Shown one piece after another: positions 21,717 to 34,059 of a stretch of 64,000 nucleotides of DNA. The notes beneath the pieces are model-generated. The model did no database searches. It saw nothing but the letters and a program-made list of their open reading frames with translations, and was not told the origin of the DNA. This DNA comes from Erythroxylum novogranatense. Its lineage: Eukaryota > Streptophyta > Magnoliopsida > Malpighiales > Erythroxylaceae. Position numbers and translations under genes: made by a program. Location of the stretch: positions 29,702,214 through 29,766,213 of the forward strand of contig CM057228.1 in NCBI GenBank assembly GCA_029891385.1. The letters run 5' to 3'. Numbering within the stretch: position 1 is the stretch's first letter; each line of letters starts with the position of its first letter.

Positions 21717-24700
21717 TGAAGAAGAAAGTGATGAGGAGGTAACTTCTAGCTATAATGATATACAAGATGCATACTTAGAATTGTTAAAGGATTCTCATGC
21801 TATTCGAAACAAAGACAAGTTGTTGAAGAAGAAATATGAAAAACCTCAAACATACTCATGAGATAGAGTGAGAATATAAGTTTGAGAAAGCAAGTTGAGG
21901 AATTGAATAACAACAAAGTTGTAGATAGATCCAAGAGATTAATCAATTGAAGCGAGAATTAATAATCTCTCAATTGATCTAGCTAAATTCTGAGATAGTA
22001 CAAAAAGATGAATGAAATGATAGGAAAATACTGAGACATCAGAGGATAAAAGCTGGATTGGGGTTTACTAAAATAAGCCCCGAATTACGTAAAATCAATT
22101 GCTCAAAAGATAAGAAAAGATATCAATCAGGTTTTCAAAAGGTCATCAACGTTTTCATTCTACACCTTATTATCATTCATTACATCATACTAACCTAAAG
22201 GACCCAAGAGAATCTGGGTACCTAAAATAAGATAATATCTCCTACGAAATCCTTCTTTGGAAGAACCGTGCAAGCACCATTGGTATTTGGACAATGGATG
22301 CTCGCGTCACATAATGACGGAAACAAGTCTATGTTCCTAGATCTTGATCAAGAAAGGAGGATCGGTAACTTTTGGAGACAACCAAAAGGAAAGATAATCG
22401 GGTTTGGTAAGATTGGTAAGAATTCCCATGCATGCATTAACAACGTACTACTAGTTGATGGTTTAAAGCATAACTTGATGGGTATTAGTCAATTATGTGA
22501 TTCTGGTTTTGAAGTTACTTTCAATCAAAAATTTTGTGAAGTCAGAAACAAAGATGGTTCCATCTTCTTTTCACCAAAAGACGAAACAATCTTTACAAAA
22601 TTGATTTAGGCGATTTTCGGTCTCAAAATATTTCATGTTTTTATCTCTCAAGATGAAAGACCGATCGGCATAAAAAACTAGGTCATGTCGGTTTTAAACA
22701 TATTTCAAAACTTTTGAAACATGATTTGGTAAAGGTTTGCCACAAATTCGTTTTGACAAAGATTTATTTTGTGAAAGTTGTCGAAAGGGAAACAAGTTAA
22801 AACCTCTTTCTCTTGAAAACATTTAAGAACGTCATCTAGACCACTTGAGTTGTTACATATGGACTTATTTGGTCCAACAAGAACAATAAGTCTTGGTGGA
22901 AAGAAGTATGGACTTGTGATTGTTGATGATTTTACAAGGTTTTGTTGGATACTTTTCTATCACATAAAGATGAGTCTTTCAAGTGCTTTAGAAACCTTTC
23001 CATGAGGTTACAAAATGAAAAGGAATGTCTATAGCCAGCATAAGGAGTGATCATGGTGGAGAATTGAAAATGAGAAGTTTAGAGTATTCTGCGAAGAAAA
23101 TGGAATTTTCCATAACTTCTACCGCCCCAAGGACTCCATGACAGAATGGAGTTGTTGAGAGGAAGAATAGGACAATTCAAGAGATGGCAAGAACAATGCT
23201 GTGCGAGATGAATTTTCCTAAATACTTCAAGCGAAGTCATCAATCAAACATGCTACATTCAGAATAGAGTGTTCTTGCGACCAATCTTGAAGAAAACTCC
23301 CTATGAGTTGTGGAATGGAAGGAGACCAAACATTTCTTATTTCCATCCTTTCGGTTGCAAGTGCACTAGTCTGAACACAAAGGAAGCTCTGGACAAATTT
23401 GATGCAAAGATATTTTCAGGAATTTTTCTAGGCTATTCTCTCACTTCAAAGGCATTTAGAATCTTCAACCTCACCTCAAAGACTGTTGAAGAAACTATTC
23501 ATGTTAAGTTCGATGATAGCTCTCAACCCAATAAGGAAGAGGAATCAAGATGATGATCTTTATAAAGATGCCTTTGACGCAAAGGTGAGGAAGTATCTTC
23601 ATCGAAACACCTCATGATGAAAAGGCAGACATTTCTAAAATTTTGAGTTAAAGAAAGATTGGAGATACAAAAGCTTTCATCCTAAAGAGTCAATTATTGG
23701 AGAAACCTCGGAAGGTGTAAGAAAAGGTCCAAGTTCGTAAGAGAAGCCAACATGGCATTTATATCGAAGTAGAACCTAAGAAGATTGATGAAGCTCTAAA
23801 AGATGAAGCATGGATATTAGCTATGCAAGTGGAGTTGAATCAATTCAAGAGGAATAAAGTCCGGTCCTTAGTTCCTAAACACGAAAAGAAATCCATTATT
23901 GGTACTAGATGGATATTCAAGAATAAGCTAGACGAATCAGGAAAAGTAAGTCGCAATAAGGCAAGATTAGTAGCACAAGGCTATAATCGCAGGAAGGAAT
24001 AGACTACAATGAGACATATGCTCCAAGAGCAAGACTTGAAGCAATAAGGATATGCTTGCATATGTTGTTTGCCATGACATAAAGCTTTTTCAGATGGATG
24101 TAAAAAGTGCATTTCTGAACGGTTTTATAGATGAAGAAGTCTATGTCAAGCAACCTCCTGGATTTGAGGATATAAAGTATCCAGATCATGTCTACAGACT
24201 TCATAAAGCCTTATATGGACCGAAACAGGCCCTAGAGCATGGTATGATCGTCTGAGCTCATTTCTTATAGGAAATGGATTTACTAGAGGTAAAGTATACA
24301 AAACTCTTTTAGGAAGAACTTGAATAATGATTTTATTATTGTGCAAATCTATGTTGATGATATTATTTTGGAGCAACCTCAAAAAGGTTATGCATGAGCT
24401 TTGAAAATATGATGAAAAATGAATTTGAGATGAGCATGATGGGTGAGTTAAAATTCTTTCTTGGATTGCAAGTAAAGCAAACTAAGGATAAGATTTTTAT
24501 CCATCAACAAAATATGTCAAAGAATTGTTGTCTAAGTTTGATATGTGCGGTGTTAAAAGTATGTCTACACCGATGCATCCTTCAAACTTGTTGTCAAAAG
24601 ACGAAAGTGGTAAGAAGGTGGATCAAACCCTATTTAGAGGATGATTGGTTCTTTGCTTTATCTTACAGCAAGTAGACGACATTCTATTCAGTGTATGCTT

Positions 24701-25250
24701 GTGTGCAAGGTTTCAGCCGATCTGAGAATCTCATTACATTCTTTGTAAAAGCGAATTTTGAGATATCTCGCAGATTACTACTTGATCTTTGCTTAATGTA
24801 TGAGAAAGGTAAAGATTTCAGGTTGAATGGATATTGCGATGCGGACTATGCCGGTGATAGGATCGAAAGGAAGAGCACGAGTGGTAGTTGTCACTTCCTT
24901 GGACCAAACACAGTGTCATGGTCAAGCAAGAGACAAAGCTCGATTGCATTATCAATCTGAAGTTGAATATATGTCTACCGCAAGTTGTTGTTCACAATTG
25001 TTGTGGATCAAGTATCAATTGGTGGACTACTCAATACAAGAGGAAGAGATTCCAATATACTGTGACAACACCAGCGCCATCGACTTGTCAAAGAATCCAA
25101 TTCAACATTCAAGGTGAAGCACATAGAAGTCGGACATCATTTCTTGAGAGATTACGTTAGGAAGAAAGTCGTCGATCTACAATTCGTGAAAACGAAATAT
25201 CGATGGCGGATATTTTCACAAAACCACTAAGTGAAGATCGCTTTAAAGAA
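21717..25250 (+). pseudogene. pol of the Sirevirus-like element: protease, integrase, RT, RNase H
   Basis: Protease: WYLDNGCSRH around 22282-22311, with Asn where the usual motif has Ser. The GAG-pre-integrase segment is at 22370-22800. Integrase core: MDLFGPTRT near 22860, a RSDHGGE stretch at 23043-23063 and TPRQNGVVERKNRT near 23130-23175 supply the catalytic Asp, Asp and Glu. ORF 23269-23553 is the integrase C-terminal part (KKTPYELWNGRRPNISYFHP). RT starts near 23790 (ALKDEAWILAMQVELNQF), continues at 24052-24240 ([15 protein letters not shown]), with a YVDDIIF box near 24350-24370. RNase H spans 24825-25115 (GYCDADYAGDRIERKSTSG, YCDNTSAIDLSKNP). Many small indels and a few stops break the frame. 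Confidence 0.88.
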
Positions 25251-25283
25251 ATCGAGCCTTGAACCTCAATATGGTGATGTTAA

Positions 25284-25430
25284 TGACCATTCATCCGGTT
25301 TTCGTAAAGAAGAAAGAGATGACGGAGGAGTTAACGGACCATTCATCTGCTTTTTATAAAGACAAGATGATAGATGGCGAGTTAACAGATTGATCATCTG
25401 ATTTTTCAAAAGAAAAGACAATGAAACGGT
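25284..25430 (+). repeat. Three diverged ~50 bp direct repeats after RNase H
   Basis: Three units each contain a GTTAAC/GTTAAT word, CCATTCATC or GATCATC, then TTTT and a purine-rich tail (AAAGAAGAAAGAGATGACGG, AAAGACAAGATGATAGATGG, AAAAGAAAAGACAATGAAAC). They lie between the end of pol and the extra ORF. No coding role is evident. Confidence 0.6.
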
Positions 25431-25648
25431 GGAGTTAAGCGGCGTTGACGGTTTCGACTTAAAACTTCTTTCACAAGGAAAAGTTTTAGAGGAAAAAGGC
25501 GTCGAGATCATCGAGAAGTAGAATCGTTCTAGAATTTGCAATAAAATCCTAAAACTGATTTTGGGATTCCTACCAAATTCAGGAATTGCTAGTTCTCGAA
25601 ATCTCTCGAAAATTCTTCAAGCAAGTTCCTATTCAATGAAATCAGAAG

Positions 25649-27823
25649 ATGTATGTCAAGCCTATTTTGCGAGTTGATCCAGGATCAGGATGGGGAAGAT
25701 TGGTAAACTTAGAAGAACTAAGAAAAGAACAGATGGATATAGAGCCGGAGATAATGGCGGCAGGATGGAGAAACTTCTTTCAAATACGAGATGAAGTCTA
25801 TCTCCAAGAAATTTATGAGTTCTGGAAGAATACTAAATCAGTAGATGATACAATCGTGTCATATGTAGACACACACTCTGTTATTGTAACAAAGGAGTTC
25901 TTGGAGAAAGTTCTTGAATGTCCAATGGATGGAGTTCAACCCACTAATATGGTGAAATGGATGACAAAGCTCAAGATGAACGAAGATGAAGTTAGTCGTC
26001 AACTCTATGGACACAATAACCCAATTGAAAGGAGAGCCTCTTGGCTGGTACCAAAGGCAAGGGTATTGTTCACGATTCTATGTGATCAGATCTTACCGAG
26101 AATAGGTTCAAGACATCGGTCACTACCACGGATGAACAATGCATCTTTCATCTTCTAAATCATCACCCAATAGATTTACCATATTTGATTTTTCAAGACA
26201 TGGTAAAATCTATAAAGGATACAAACACACATCCTTATGGGATGCTATTGACAAGAGTGTTCAAAGAATCGGCATCGATTGGAAAGGGAATCGACGAAGA
26301 TAGTCTGTCAAAAGCTATATAGATTCAACAATCTTGCTAAAATGGGTGCGAGATTTCCAGACGTAAAAGGAGTAGAAGCACCAAGGAAAGCAACAACCGA
26401 GGGGAGTCTATACTAGAAGAAATCCTCTATGAAGGAGAGAAGATCACACTCTCAGGAATCAAAGTCAAGAAGTGTTCGATTTTTTGAATCAGGAGACTTG
26501 AAGCGTAAAGGGAAACCTCTGGTGAGTGACATTCCTAAACACAATCCAAGAGGTCACCAAGGTTAAAGAAAATGAGTGCGAGAAAAGAAGAAAGTCCAAC
26601 AACAGAGACAAAGTCTAAGAAGGCAAGGCAAAGAAGAGATCATTGTTGACACTTCTGAAAAAGTCTGCTGCAAGTCTTTGTTAGTCTTGTTGATCTTCTT
26701 TGAAGTTAATATGGAAGCTACTCTTGAAGCGATTATGGAAATATTACGGGTAATATTAAGGATTCTCACAAAGTTCTTAATAATCCAATTTTGAAGAAGT
26801 AGTTCCTACTACTTTTCAGTCTACACTTGTCCACAAACAAGTTGCTACTCATGTTATGGGTAAGAAGGCTACTCAAAAAGTTGTGAGTGTGATGACTAAT
26901 GTTCCATCCAAGTATTTAACTGTTCAAAGAGAAAGTTGGGAACACAGATTGGTTGTAATAGAGGAGAAGAAGACCAAGTCTGTCATCATCCGAGACAAAC
27001 CAAAGAGATATGTGAAAGCCTTCTTCAAATCAGTTGAATATGATAATGGCATTTTACATCATTGGATAGGGGTTACAAAAATTTCTATGATCAACTGAAG
27101 AGAGTTGGAAGAGAACCATATCCACCAGAGCCATTTGGAGAGCGTCTCACTTCTTATCCTATACTGAACAGTACAATAATCAAGGTGGTACCTGATCTTC
27201 AACCACCAAATTTTGTTGAACTCAAGTATGAGAAGCTGAAGCTAAAAGTTCAACCAGAGCCAGTTGTGGATGACATGACTTCTGATCAAATTGAAGAGGC
27301 AGTAAAATTGATTGATGAAGCATGTGAAGAGAAAAGGAGTGGAAATTCTATCTGCGTATATCAAGATCCAGGACCAAGCCTAACTAAGGCTACAGCAGAG
27401 GATCCACAGGGAGGGACTATCAGAAAGGGTCAGTATTGTTCTGTTCTGATTGGCAACTCAGAATGTTGTTATACTATTTTACGTAACATTCGCAAAATCG
27501 ACCTCTGTGGGAGATCACCTCAATTGCAGAAGCTATGCCATGGTTCGGAAGCACTTATCAACGTATACATGATTCCTATGATCTTGATATTCATGAACAA
27601 GCTATATTTGTTCCTCCACCTCTCCTACAAATCATTGAAACAAATGTCTTTAACAAGGAAGCTTATACAACAACAGTGGCTATCGTTGAAAAGCAAGTTG
27701 TTGAGACGAATCTCGATCTGCAGATGAATCATCAGCTTTAAAGAAGCATGTTCAGAAACTTGATAAGGATATGAAGAAGATTAAGAAGATGCTGAAAAAG
27801 TTGGTGAAGCAGATTGGAAAATA
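25649..27823 (+). pseudogene. Post-pol ORF of the Sirevirus-like element, function unknown
   Basis: Three coding-like segments follow pol. Segment 1 (25649-26158, continued in another frame to about 26320) starts near MYVKPILRVDPGSGWG and contains WRNFFQIRDEVYLQEIYEFW, PMDGVQPTN, a HHPIDLPYLIFQDM stretch and PYGMLLTRVF. The W..F / LPYLIF / GMLLTR pattern resembles the plant-transposon-associated domain found in third ORFs of plant retrotransposons (recognised from memory, not searched). Segment 2 (26856-27098) and segment 3 (27062-27741) contain PKRYVKAFFKSVEYDNG and EPYPPEPFGERLTSYP with no domain I know. The end (27740-27820) is Lys-rich, heptad-like and ends in a stop. Sireviruses can carry an envelope-like ORF here; I see no signal peptide or transmembrane segment, so I do not call it envelope. 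Confidence 0.55.
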
Positions 27824-27842
27824 ATTTTTTGATCAATAACAA

Positions 27843-27863
27843 ATAGGGGGAGAAGGGAGAAGG
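27843..27863 (+). other. Extra upstream polypurine tract
   Basis: A run of G and A including ATAGGGGGAGAAGGGAGAAG lies about 120 bp before the main purine tract. Repeated purine tracts upstream of the 3' LTR are known for Sireviruses. It could also be simple purine-rich sequence. Confidence 0.55.
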
Positions 27864-27967
27864 AAGAAATCAGCTGGAAGGATAAAGCAGAAGTTATTTT
27901 TTTATCTCAATACTTCTGTATAATTGATACTTTTCATATTTCTCTAATTCACAGTATTTGTTATCAT

Positions 27968-27980
27968 CAAAAGGGGAGAA
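27968..27980 (+). other. Polypurine tract of the Sirevirus-like element
   Basis: CAAAAGGGGAGAA directly precedes the 3' LTR start TGTTAAGTC at 27981; it would prime plus-strand synthesis. Confidence 0.9.
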
Positions 27981-29257
27981 TGTTAAGTCAAACCGGACTT
28001 CACGTATTAAATAATTTTGATAATAAACAAAGAGAAATATACAAATGAAAAGTAGATGGATGCATAAGAAGAAAAAAGCGACGGAAGAAAAGCGAAGGAA
28101 GAATAATGAGCGGAAGAAAAGCGACGGAAGAAAAGCGAAGGAAGGAAAAGCGACGGAAGAATAATGAGCGGAAGAAAAAGTAAGAAGGAAAAGCGAAGGA
28201 AGAATAATGAGCGGAAGAAAAGCGAAGGAAAAAGCGAAGGAAGGAAAAGCGAGCGGAAGAATAATGAGCGGAAGAAAAAGCGAAGGAAGAAAAGCGAAGG
28301 AAGAAAAGCGAGCGGAAGAAAAGCGAAGGAAGGAAAGCGAGCGGAAGAATAATGAGCGGAAGAAAAATGAAGGAAGAGAAAAGCGAAGGAAGAATAACGA
28401 GCGGAAGAAAAGCGAAGGAAAAAAAGCGAAGGAAGAAAAGCGAGCGGAAGAAAAAGCGAAGGAAGGAAAAGCGAGCGGAAGAATAATGAGCGGAAGAAAA
28501 GCAGAAAGAAGAAAAGCGAAGGAAAAGCAGGCGGAAGAATATCGACGGAACAAAAATCGACGGAAGCTTTACGAAGAGAAAAGCGAGCGATACAAGAATC
28601 GAGCGAAGAAAGAAACATCGATTTAAGGCGATTCTGGAGTTAAACTGAATAACCATTTCTTTAAAGATTCAAAAGCAGATATTCAAGAAAGCGATTGAAG
28701 ACACGATTGTAAATAAGAGTCGAGATTGAAGTAAAAGCGACTTTTGAGAAAAGTGAATGAAACTCGAGTATTCAAACATCGACTATCGAGAAAAATTGTG
28801 AACTATTTTCAAGTGTACATTGTTAAGAGCAACTCTTTTGTAAAAAGCTCTTTATTAGTTTTCATTTTGAAAAGTGTTACGGTAGCTTTGAAGAGGCTAA
28901 GAGTAAAAGAATACTTGTTGTTAAGAGACCAAGAGGCTCACCAAAGAATACTTGTAAACAGTTCGGAGATAGTGAAATCTCATAAGGATATCTGAGGACT
29001 GGACGTAGCCCACGGTTTGGGGTGAACCAGGATAAATTGTTGTGTTTCTCTCTCTAACTCTTACTTTACTTAAATCGTAGTTCTCATTATTATCAAAGGT
29101 TTTCAAACTAGTCAAGAATTGATTTAAGATAAGTTTTCTGAAAGAACAAGCAATTGTTATTGAAGGGATTAACGAAAAGTTTATCACAATTCAACCCCCC
29201 CTTCTTGTGTATCTTGATCATATTATTACTCAATATATTAACGTGTGATTTACTTCA
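27981..29257 (+). repeat. 3' LTR of the Sirevirus-like element
   Basis: Same ends as the 5' LTR (TGTTAAGTC...TTTACTTCA). Outside the minisatellite the two copies are very close. Many of the differences are swaps such as GCGAT for AGAT or ACAG for GCG, and CTG for CTTTG. Confidence 0.95.
28069..28567 (+). repeat. Purine-rich minisatellite in the 3' LTR
   Basis: Counterpart of 19373-19860 with the same modules in a different order and number, showing that the array rearranges between copies of the same element or is poorly resolved by the assembly. Confidence 0.9.
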
Positions 29258-30434
29258 CTAGGAACTCAGTTTAGGATGTAAACTGCAGTTTTAAGTGCTT
29301 CGCCCCAAAGTGATTCTGGTAAAGAAGAATGACTAATCATACTTCTCACCATATCCTTAAGAGTTCGGTTTCATCTTTCAGTTACACCGTTTTGACTAGG
29401 AGTCCTAGGCATGGTGTACTAAGCAACTATATCACACTCAATCAAATATTTGGCGAAGGGTTCTTTACGTTGTTCACATGATCCATCATATCTGCCATAG
29501 TATTCACTACCACATTCAGACCTGATAGCCTTTATTTTCTTATTTAGTTGATTTTCAACTTTAGCTTTGAAATTCTTGAACACATCTAAGGATTGCGACT
29601 TCTCATGAATTAATTACAAATAACCATAGTGAGAGTAATCATCTATGAAACTAATAAAGTATTGTTGTCCATTCCATGAAGCCATAAGGAACGGACCACA
29701 TATATCTGTATTAATCAATTCCAATAGTTCATTACTCCTATTTGCACCTGTTTTTCTTATGTTTGTTTGTTTTGCTTTTACACATTCTATGCAGACCTCA
29801 AGATCTGATAAATCAAGGGAATTGAGAATTCTTTCAAACACAAGTTTTTGTATTCTCTGTTTAGATATGTGACCTAATCGCTTATGCCACAACATTGATG
29901 AATTCTCATTAGTTATGTTTCTTTTAATACCATTGTTACTTGAGTGCCGGATTTCATAATGATTAGTTGTCTTAGAATCCGGTTTATATAGTTTTTCAAC
30001 ACGAGTGTCGATTGCTACAACTTGAGAATTTAGAGAAAGAACGCATTTACCATTTCCAAATAGACAAAAGTAATCAGAGTTGTCCAAATTAGAAACATAA
30101 ATTAAGTTCTGTCTAGACGACGACACAACAAAAGTTTCATCTAAATCCAAATAAACACCAAACTCTAATTGAATTCTAATATAACAAATAGCTTCAACAG
30201 CAGTTGTGTTGCCATTTCCCACATAGATGTATTTTTCACCATCAGTTGGCTTTCAGCTCCTGGTGCAATCCTGCATAGTGACACTTATGTGAGTGGTAGC
30301 ACCGGTATCCATCCACCAAGTGTCAATTAGAACTAAAGCCAAATTAACTTCAGAACAAACAAAGTTGAGAAATATATCTTTCTTAACACGCCAGTTGGCA
30401 TACTTGATACATTCTTTCTTTATGTGACCCGATT
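29258..30434 (-). pseudogene. Outer copia pol, first part: zinc knuckle, protease, integrase core
   Basis: At 30434-30395 the second half of a zinc knuckle (GHIKKEC) can be read; its first half is beyond the gypsy insertion. The protease motif WWMDTGATTHIS lies at about 30315-30280. ORF 30222-29614 is the GAG-pre-integrase/integrase region: SSMLWHKRLGHISKQRIQKL with the His/Cys zinc site, CIECVKAKQT, and LELINTDICGPF with the first catalytic Asp. Toward 29258 the second half of the core is readable in broken frames. The reading resumes at 19286 on the far side of the Sirevirus-like element. Confidence 0.86.
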
Positions 30435-33400
30435 TGTCACGACCTAGTACTACATCGGGCCCATGACAACCACCGCATACTCAGGCTAAGAACACTTGCA
30501 ATATCCTTAATCCGACTATGCAAGGCTAACTAAATATCTTTTTTTTTTGAAAAAATTGGGCAACACAACTGTTGTAATTTTAAAAAAAATCCTAAAACCT
30601 GCAAACGATTTCAAACACACTTCTATATTCACATTCAACCATAACTTCAGGACTCCCTAGTCCACTCAAGGCAATCTCAACTCCAGGCAATCTCAATTCA
30701 AGGCATTCTTAACAGCAATATCAAAAGTTCATACATAAAATCTTTTACAAAATACAAGGCAATCAAAAGTTAACTCACAAAATCATAAAACGTATCTACA
30801 TGAACACAATTCATGAGCCACTAGACAATAATAGTACAAAATAGGAGACTACCCACATGTGAAAATATCCCGAAAATATCAAAAAGTCGCACGATCCTCA
30901 CAGAGCTTCAAGCTCACTAAATTAGCCTGCATGGTTGGAAAGCGAAGGGGGTGAGTATATTAGGTACTCAGTGAGCAGAAAAAACATATATCACAGATAG
31001 AATTGGTTCATAACAAAATGGTGTAGATAACCTATGAAGTGAATATATCACGCATAAAAAACACATAGACCCAGCCTATGACTTAATGTATACTGGTTAG
31101 GAACCATATAGGCCCAGCCTATTAACTCACTCATCCGGTGAACATAAATCTCAGTTCCAGTACACAAAAGGATAAAACATCATATGTATCAATCAAATCT
31201 CAATAGGAAAAACAATATCAGGATAAGCCAAAACAATACGTGTGACACTATTAGTCGGTCAAACTAATGTGCACACCCACCGATACTCGATGTTAGCTCG
31301 ACCTTCATCCGTGGTGAGTCTGGACTACAGTCGACAAGAGCGTTATGACCCTAAGTGATGACCTCGTCGGTGTCCAGACCGTAGGTGTGGAATCATCCGC
31401 GAGTCTCGTAAAAAAGTGTCGATACGACGACTCGGCTTTCATGTATCAGCATTAAGGGTATAAGGATCATAATCAGTTGTGCCCAGCACAAGATTGGCTA
31501 ATCGTTTTCTCACCATTCACAAAAATCATATACAACATTTAAGTATCAAAAATCAAGTAAGGCATCATGTCTTTATTTATCGGTCCAACCGATAGAATGA
31601 AACCTTGATGTGGCTCTAAGCCAAAATAGAAAACATATACGTAGCATATATGACTCATTTATGCATAAGTAAGTTCGAAAATATTATTTCATACCATAAA
31701 ATTCATCTTTTGCACTCTAAGTGCAAAGTTATTCAAAAACATAGTTTCATAAAATAAAACATTATTTTTTTACACTTCGAGTGCAGGTTTGTTGAAAACA
31801 ATGTCATTTCTCAAAATACGAAATAAAAATATCAGTTGCACTCTAATAACAAATAGTTATTTAAAATAATATTATTTATTAAATACACAAATATACTAGT
31901 ATCTATTGGAGGTTAAATTCTATTATGTATTACCTAGGTCCAAAATTCACAAACAAGTCATCATACATGTCTTAGAGTGATCTAATTCCATATGAGAAAT
32001 ATAGTTCCCCAACTCACCTCAAAAGAAGGTATACACTCTCTTAACTTCAACAATCCTAGGTACAGGCTTCTTAATTCACTGCTCCTAGGCCTTTATACAT
32101 AAAAAGACATGCAATGAAATTACTATTTAAACATAAATTTCATATTTATATACCATTACATTAGCTTCTCTTTTTGCATTTTTAAGGCATTTAATGCCTT
32201 TAATCCAAACTTACTCATTTCATAACATAATTAAGCACATATTTATCCAAGCATATTAGGCCTTTACTTGTCATTCTAAGCAATAATTCAAGTTCCCTCT
32301 AAGTAATCATGAAAGTCTCTTTCCAATGCACACCATCAAAATCCTTAAATCTTAAGCCAAGTTCACTTAGGTATTTTATCAAACACCGAAAGGCATAAAC
32401 TTGAAAGCCTCCTTCTAATGTACTTCTTCCTCATTTTCCATCATCAATTCACCTCATACATACACAATTAACATCATAGAGTTCATTTAAACCATCAATT
32501 TCAAAAAATATTCAAAAATTCAAAAACTTCACCTAAAGGGGACAATTTCAGTTTTGACTTAAAGAACCCTCTCCATGATATATTTCATTCATCTATGTAA
32601 CATCCCATTACTAGTGGGAAGGATAAAATAGTAATTTGGATTGGTTAATGAGTGCTTAGAATCGCCTTTACATGTTCATGCATAATATAGTATACACATA
32701 CACGTGAATAGTGAATTTTACACATGAAAAATGACTGTACATGCATTCATGACATTTTTCGGTATTTTTGTTAATAAATGTGACTGTTATAAAAAATATG
32801 ATTTGTGTGCTTGAAAATTAAGTTGGAGAGGGTCATTGAGGTTTGAGAATTTTTAGTGAGTTTTAGAAATTTTTCTAAAAATTGCGGGTACATTTCGGAC
32901 TAGGAAAAATACCTAGTGGCAAAATAATGGTTTACCGGTAGGAGAAATTACTGTCCAATGGCAATGAAAATTTTGATAAATGACCTTAAGATTTATTGAC
33001 AAATGTTATTAAAAATTAGGAGACAATTGGATTAGAAGTTGGAGAGTAACTAGACTAGTTATTTAGTGGGCCAAGTGGAGCAATAAGAAAGTGACATGTG
33101 TCACTTGCCACACCACTTCTTATAAAGTGAAAGACCACCAAAATTGTTTTGTCTTCTCGCTTTCTTCTCATTTTCGTGTCTCCTTCTTCTCCATAAATTC
33201 TTCTCTTCTTCTCCTTCATTCTTGACTCACCCAAAACTCCATCAAGTTACATCTTGCTTCCACCTTTCACTTGCTACTCTCACCATATCATCTTCTTCCT
33301 TGTTCATTAAAAAAAAATCCAAACCTAAGCCTTGAAGGTTGATGATCGTGAATGGTTTGGGAGGTAGAGAATTTGTGGTATTTTTAAAGAGTTGAAGAAG

Positions 33401-34059
33401 AGGAAGTTTAATTAGGTGAGAAAGATGTTTTTATTTATGATTTTGTAGTAAATTATATCATTTATGATGTTTGTTCACTAAATTGCATGGGAATTGTGTT
33501 TGGAATATATGGGTGTGTGTGTGTGTGAATTTCTTGCTTATGTGAATGATGAAGGATAAAGAATGTGATAAGTGTAATTTAGAGGTGGTTTAGATGTTTT
33601 TAGAAATGACTTGGTGTTGTAGGTGAGTGTAGAAAATGATGGATGATGAAGTGTATGTTGCTGCCATTTTGTGGGTTCATGTTCAAGTGGAGGTTTTGGC
33701 TTAGTTATGGTTAATATATGGAGTAAATTGAGTGGTTATTAGTGTAGAAATGGTATGGAAGAGATAGGAAAGGTGTTAGGAAGAAAATCTGAAAATTTTG
33801 ACTTGAGCACGTTTAAATGATTTGGCCATAACTTCTTCTATGATTGTCCAATTGAGATGATGTTTAGTTTAAATTAATCTAGAGGTGATTGGCTATATTT
33901 TTTGTGAAGGAAGTGATGTCCAATTTTGGATTGAAGAGTTCCAAAGTTTGACTTGAATGTGGCATTGTGTGTAGGGATGAACAGTAATTCGAGAATGGCA
34001 TATTTGTGATCTGAAACTTTGAAAATTTTTCTGGGTTGATTTAGGCATATTTTGCTAGA

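Larger units (their letters stand above)
19287..29257 (+). mobile_element. Sirevirus-like Ty1/copia element with an extra ORF after pol
   Basis: LTRs of 1269 and 1277 bp (19287-20555 and 27981-29257), a Met-type primer site, gag with zinc knuckle, pol in copia order (protease, integrase, RT, RNase H), then about 2.2 kb of further coding-like sequence before the purine tract. Flanks are CTAAG (19282-19286) and CTAGG (29258-29262), a 5 bp duplication with one mismatch. It sits inside the integrase of the minus-strand copia element; reading that integrase across both flanks restores the expected motif order. LTRs over 1 kb, the CATCAAAAGGGGAGAATG junction, an extra upstream purine tract and a post-pol ORF are traits described for Sireviruses; the placement is inference. 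Confidence 0.9.

Noticed and set aside
25649..27823. Calling the post-pol ORF an envelope gene
   Set aside because: No signal peptide, furin-like site or transmembrane helix is visible; position alone is not enough.
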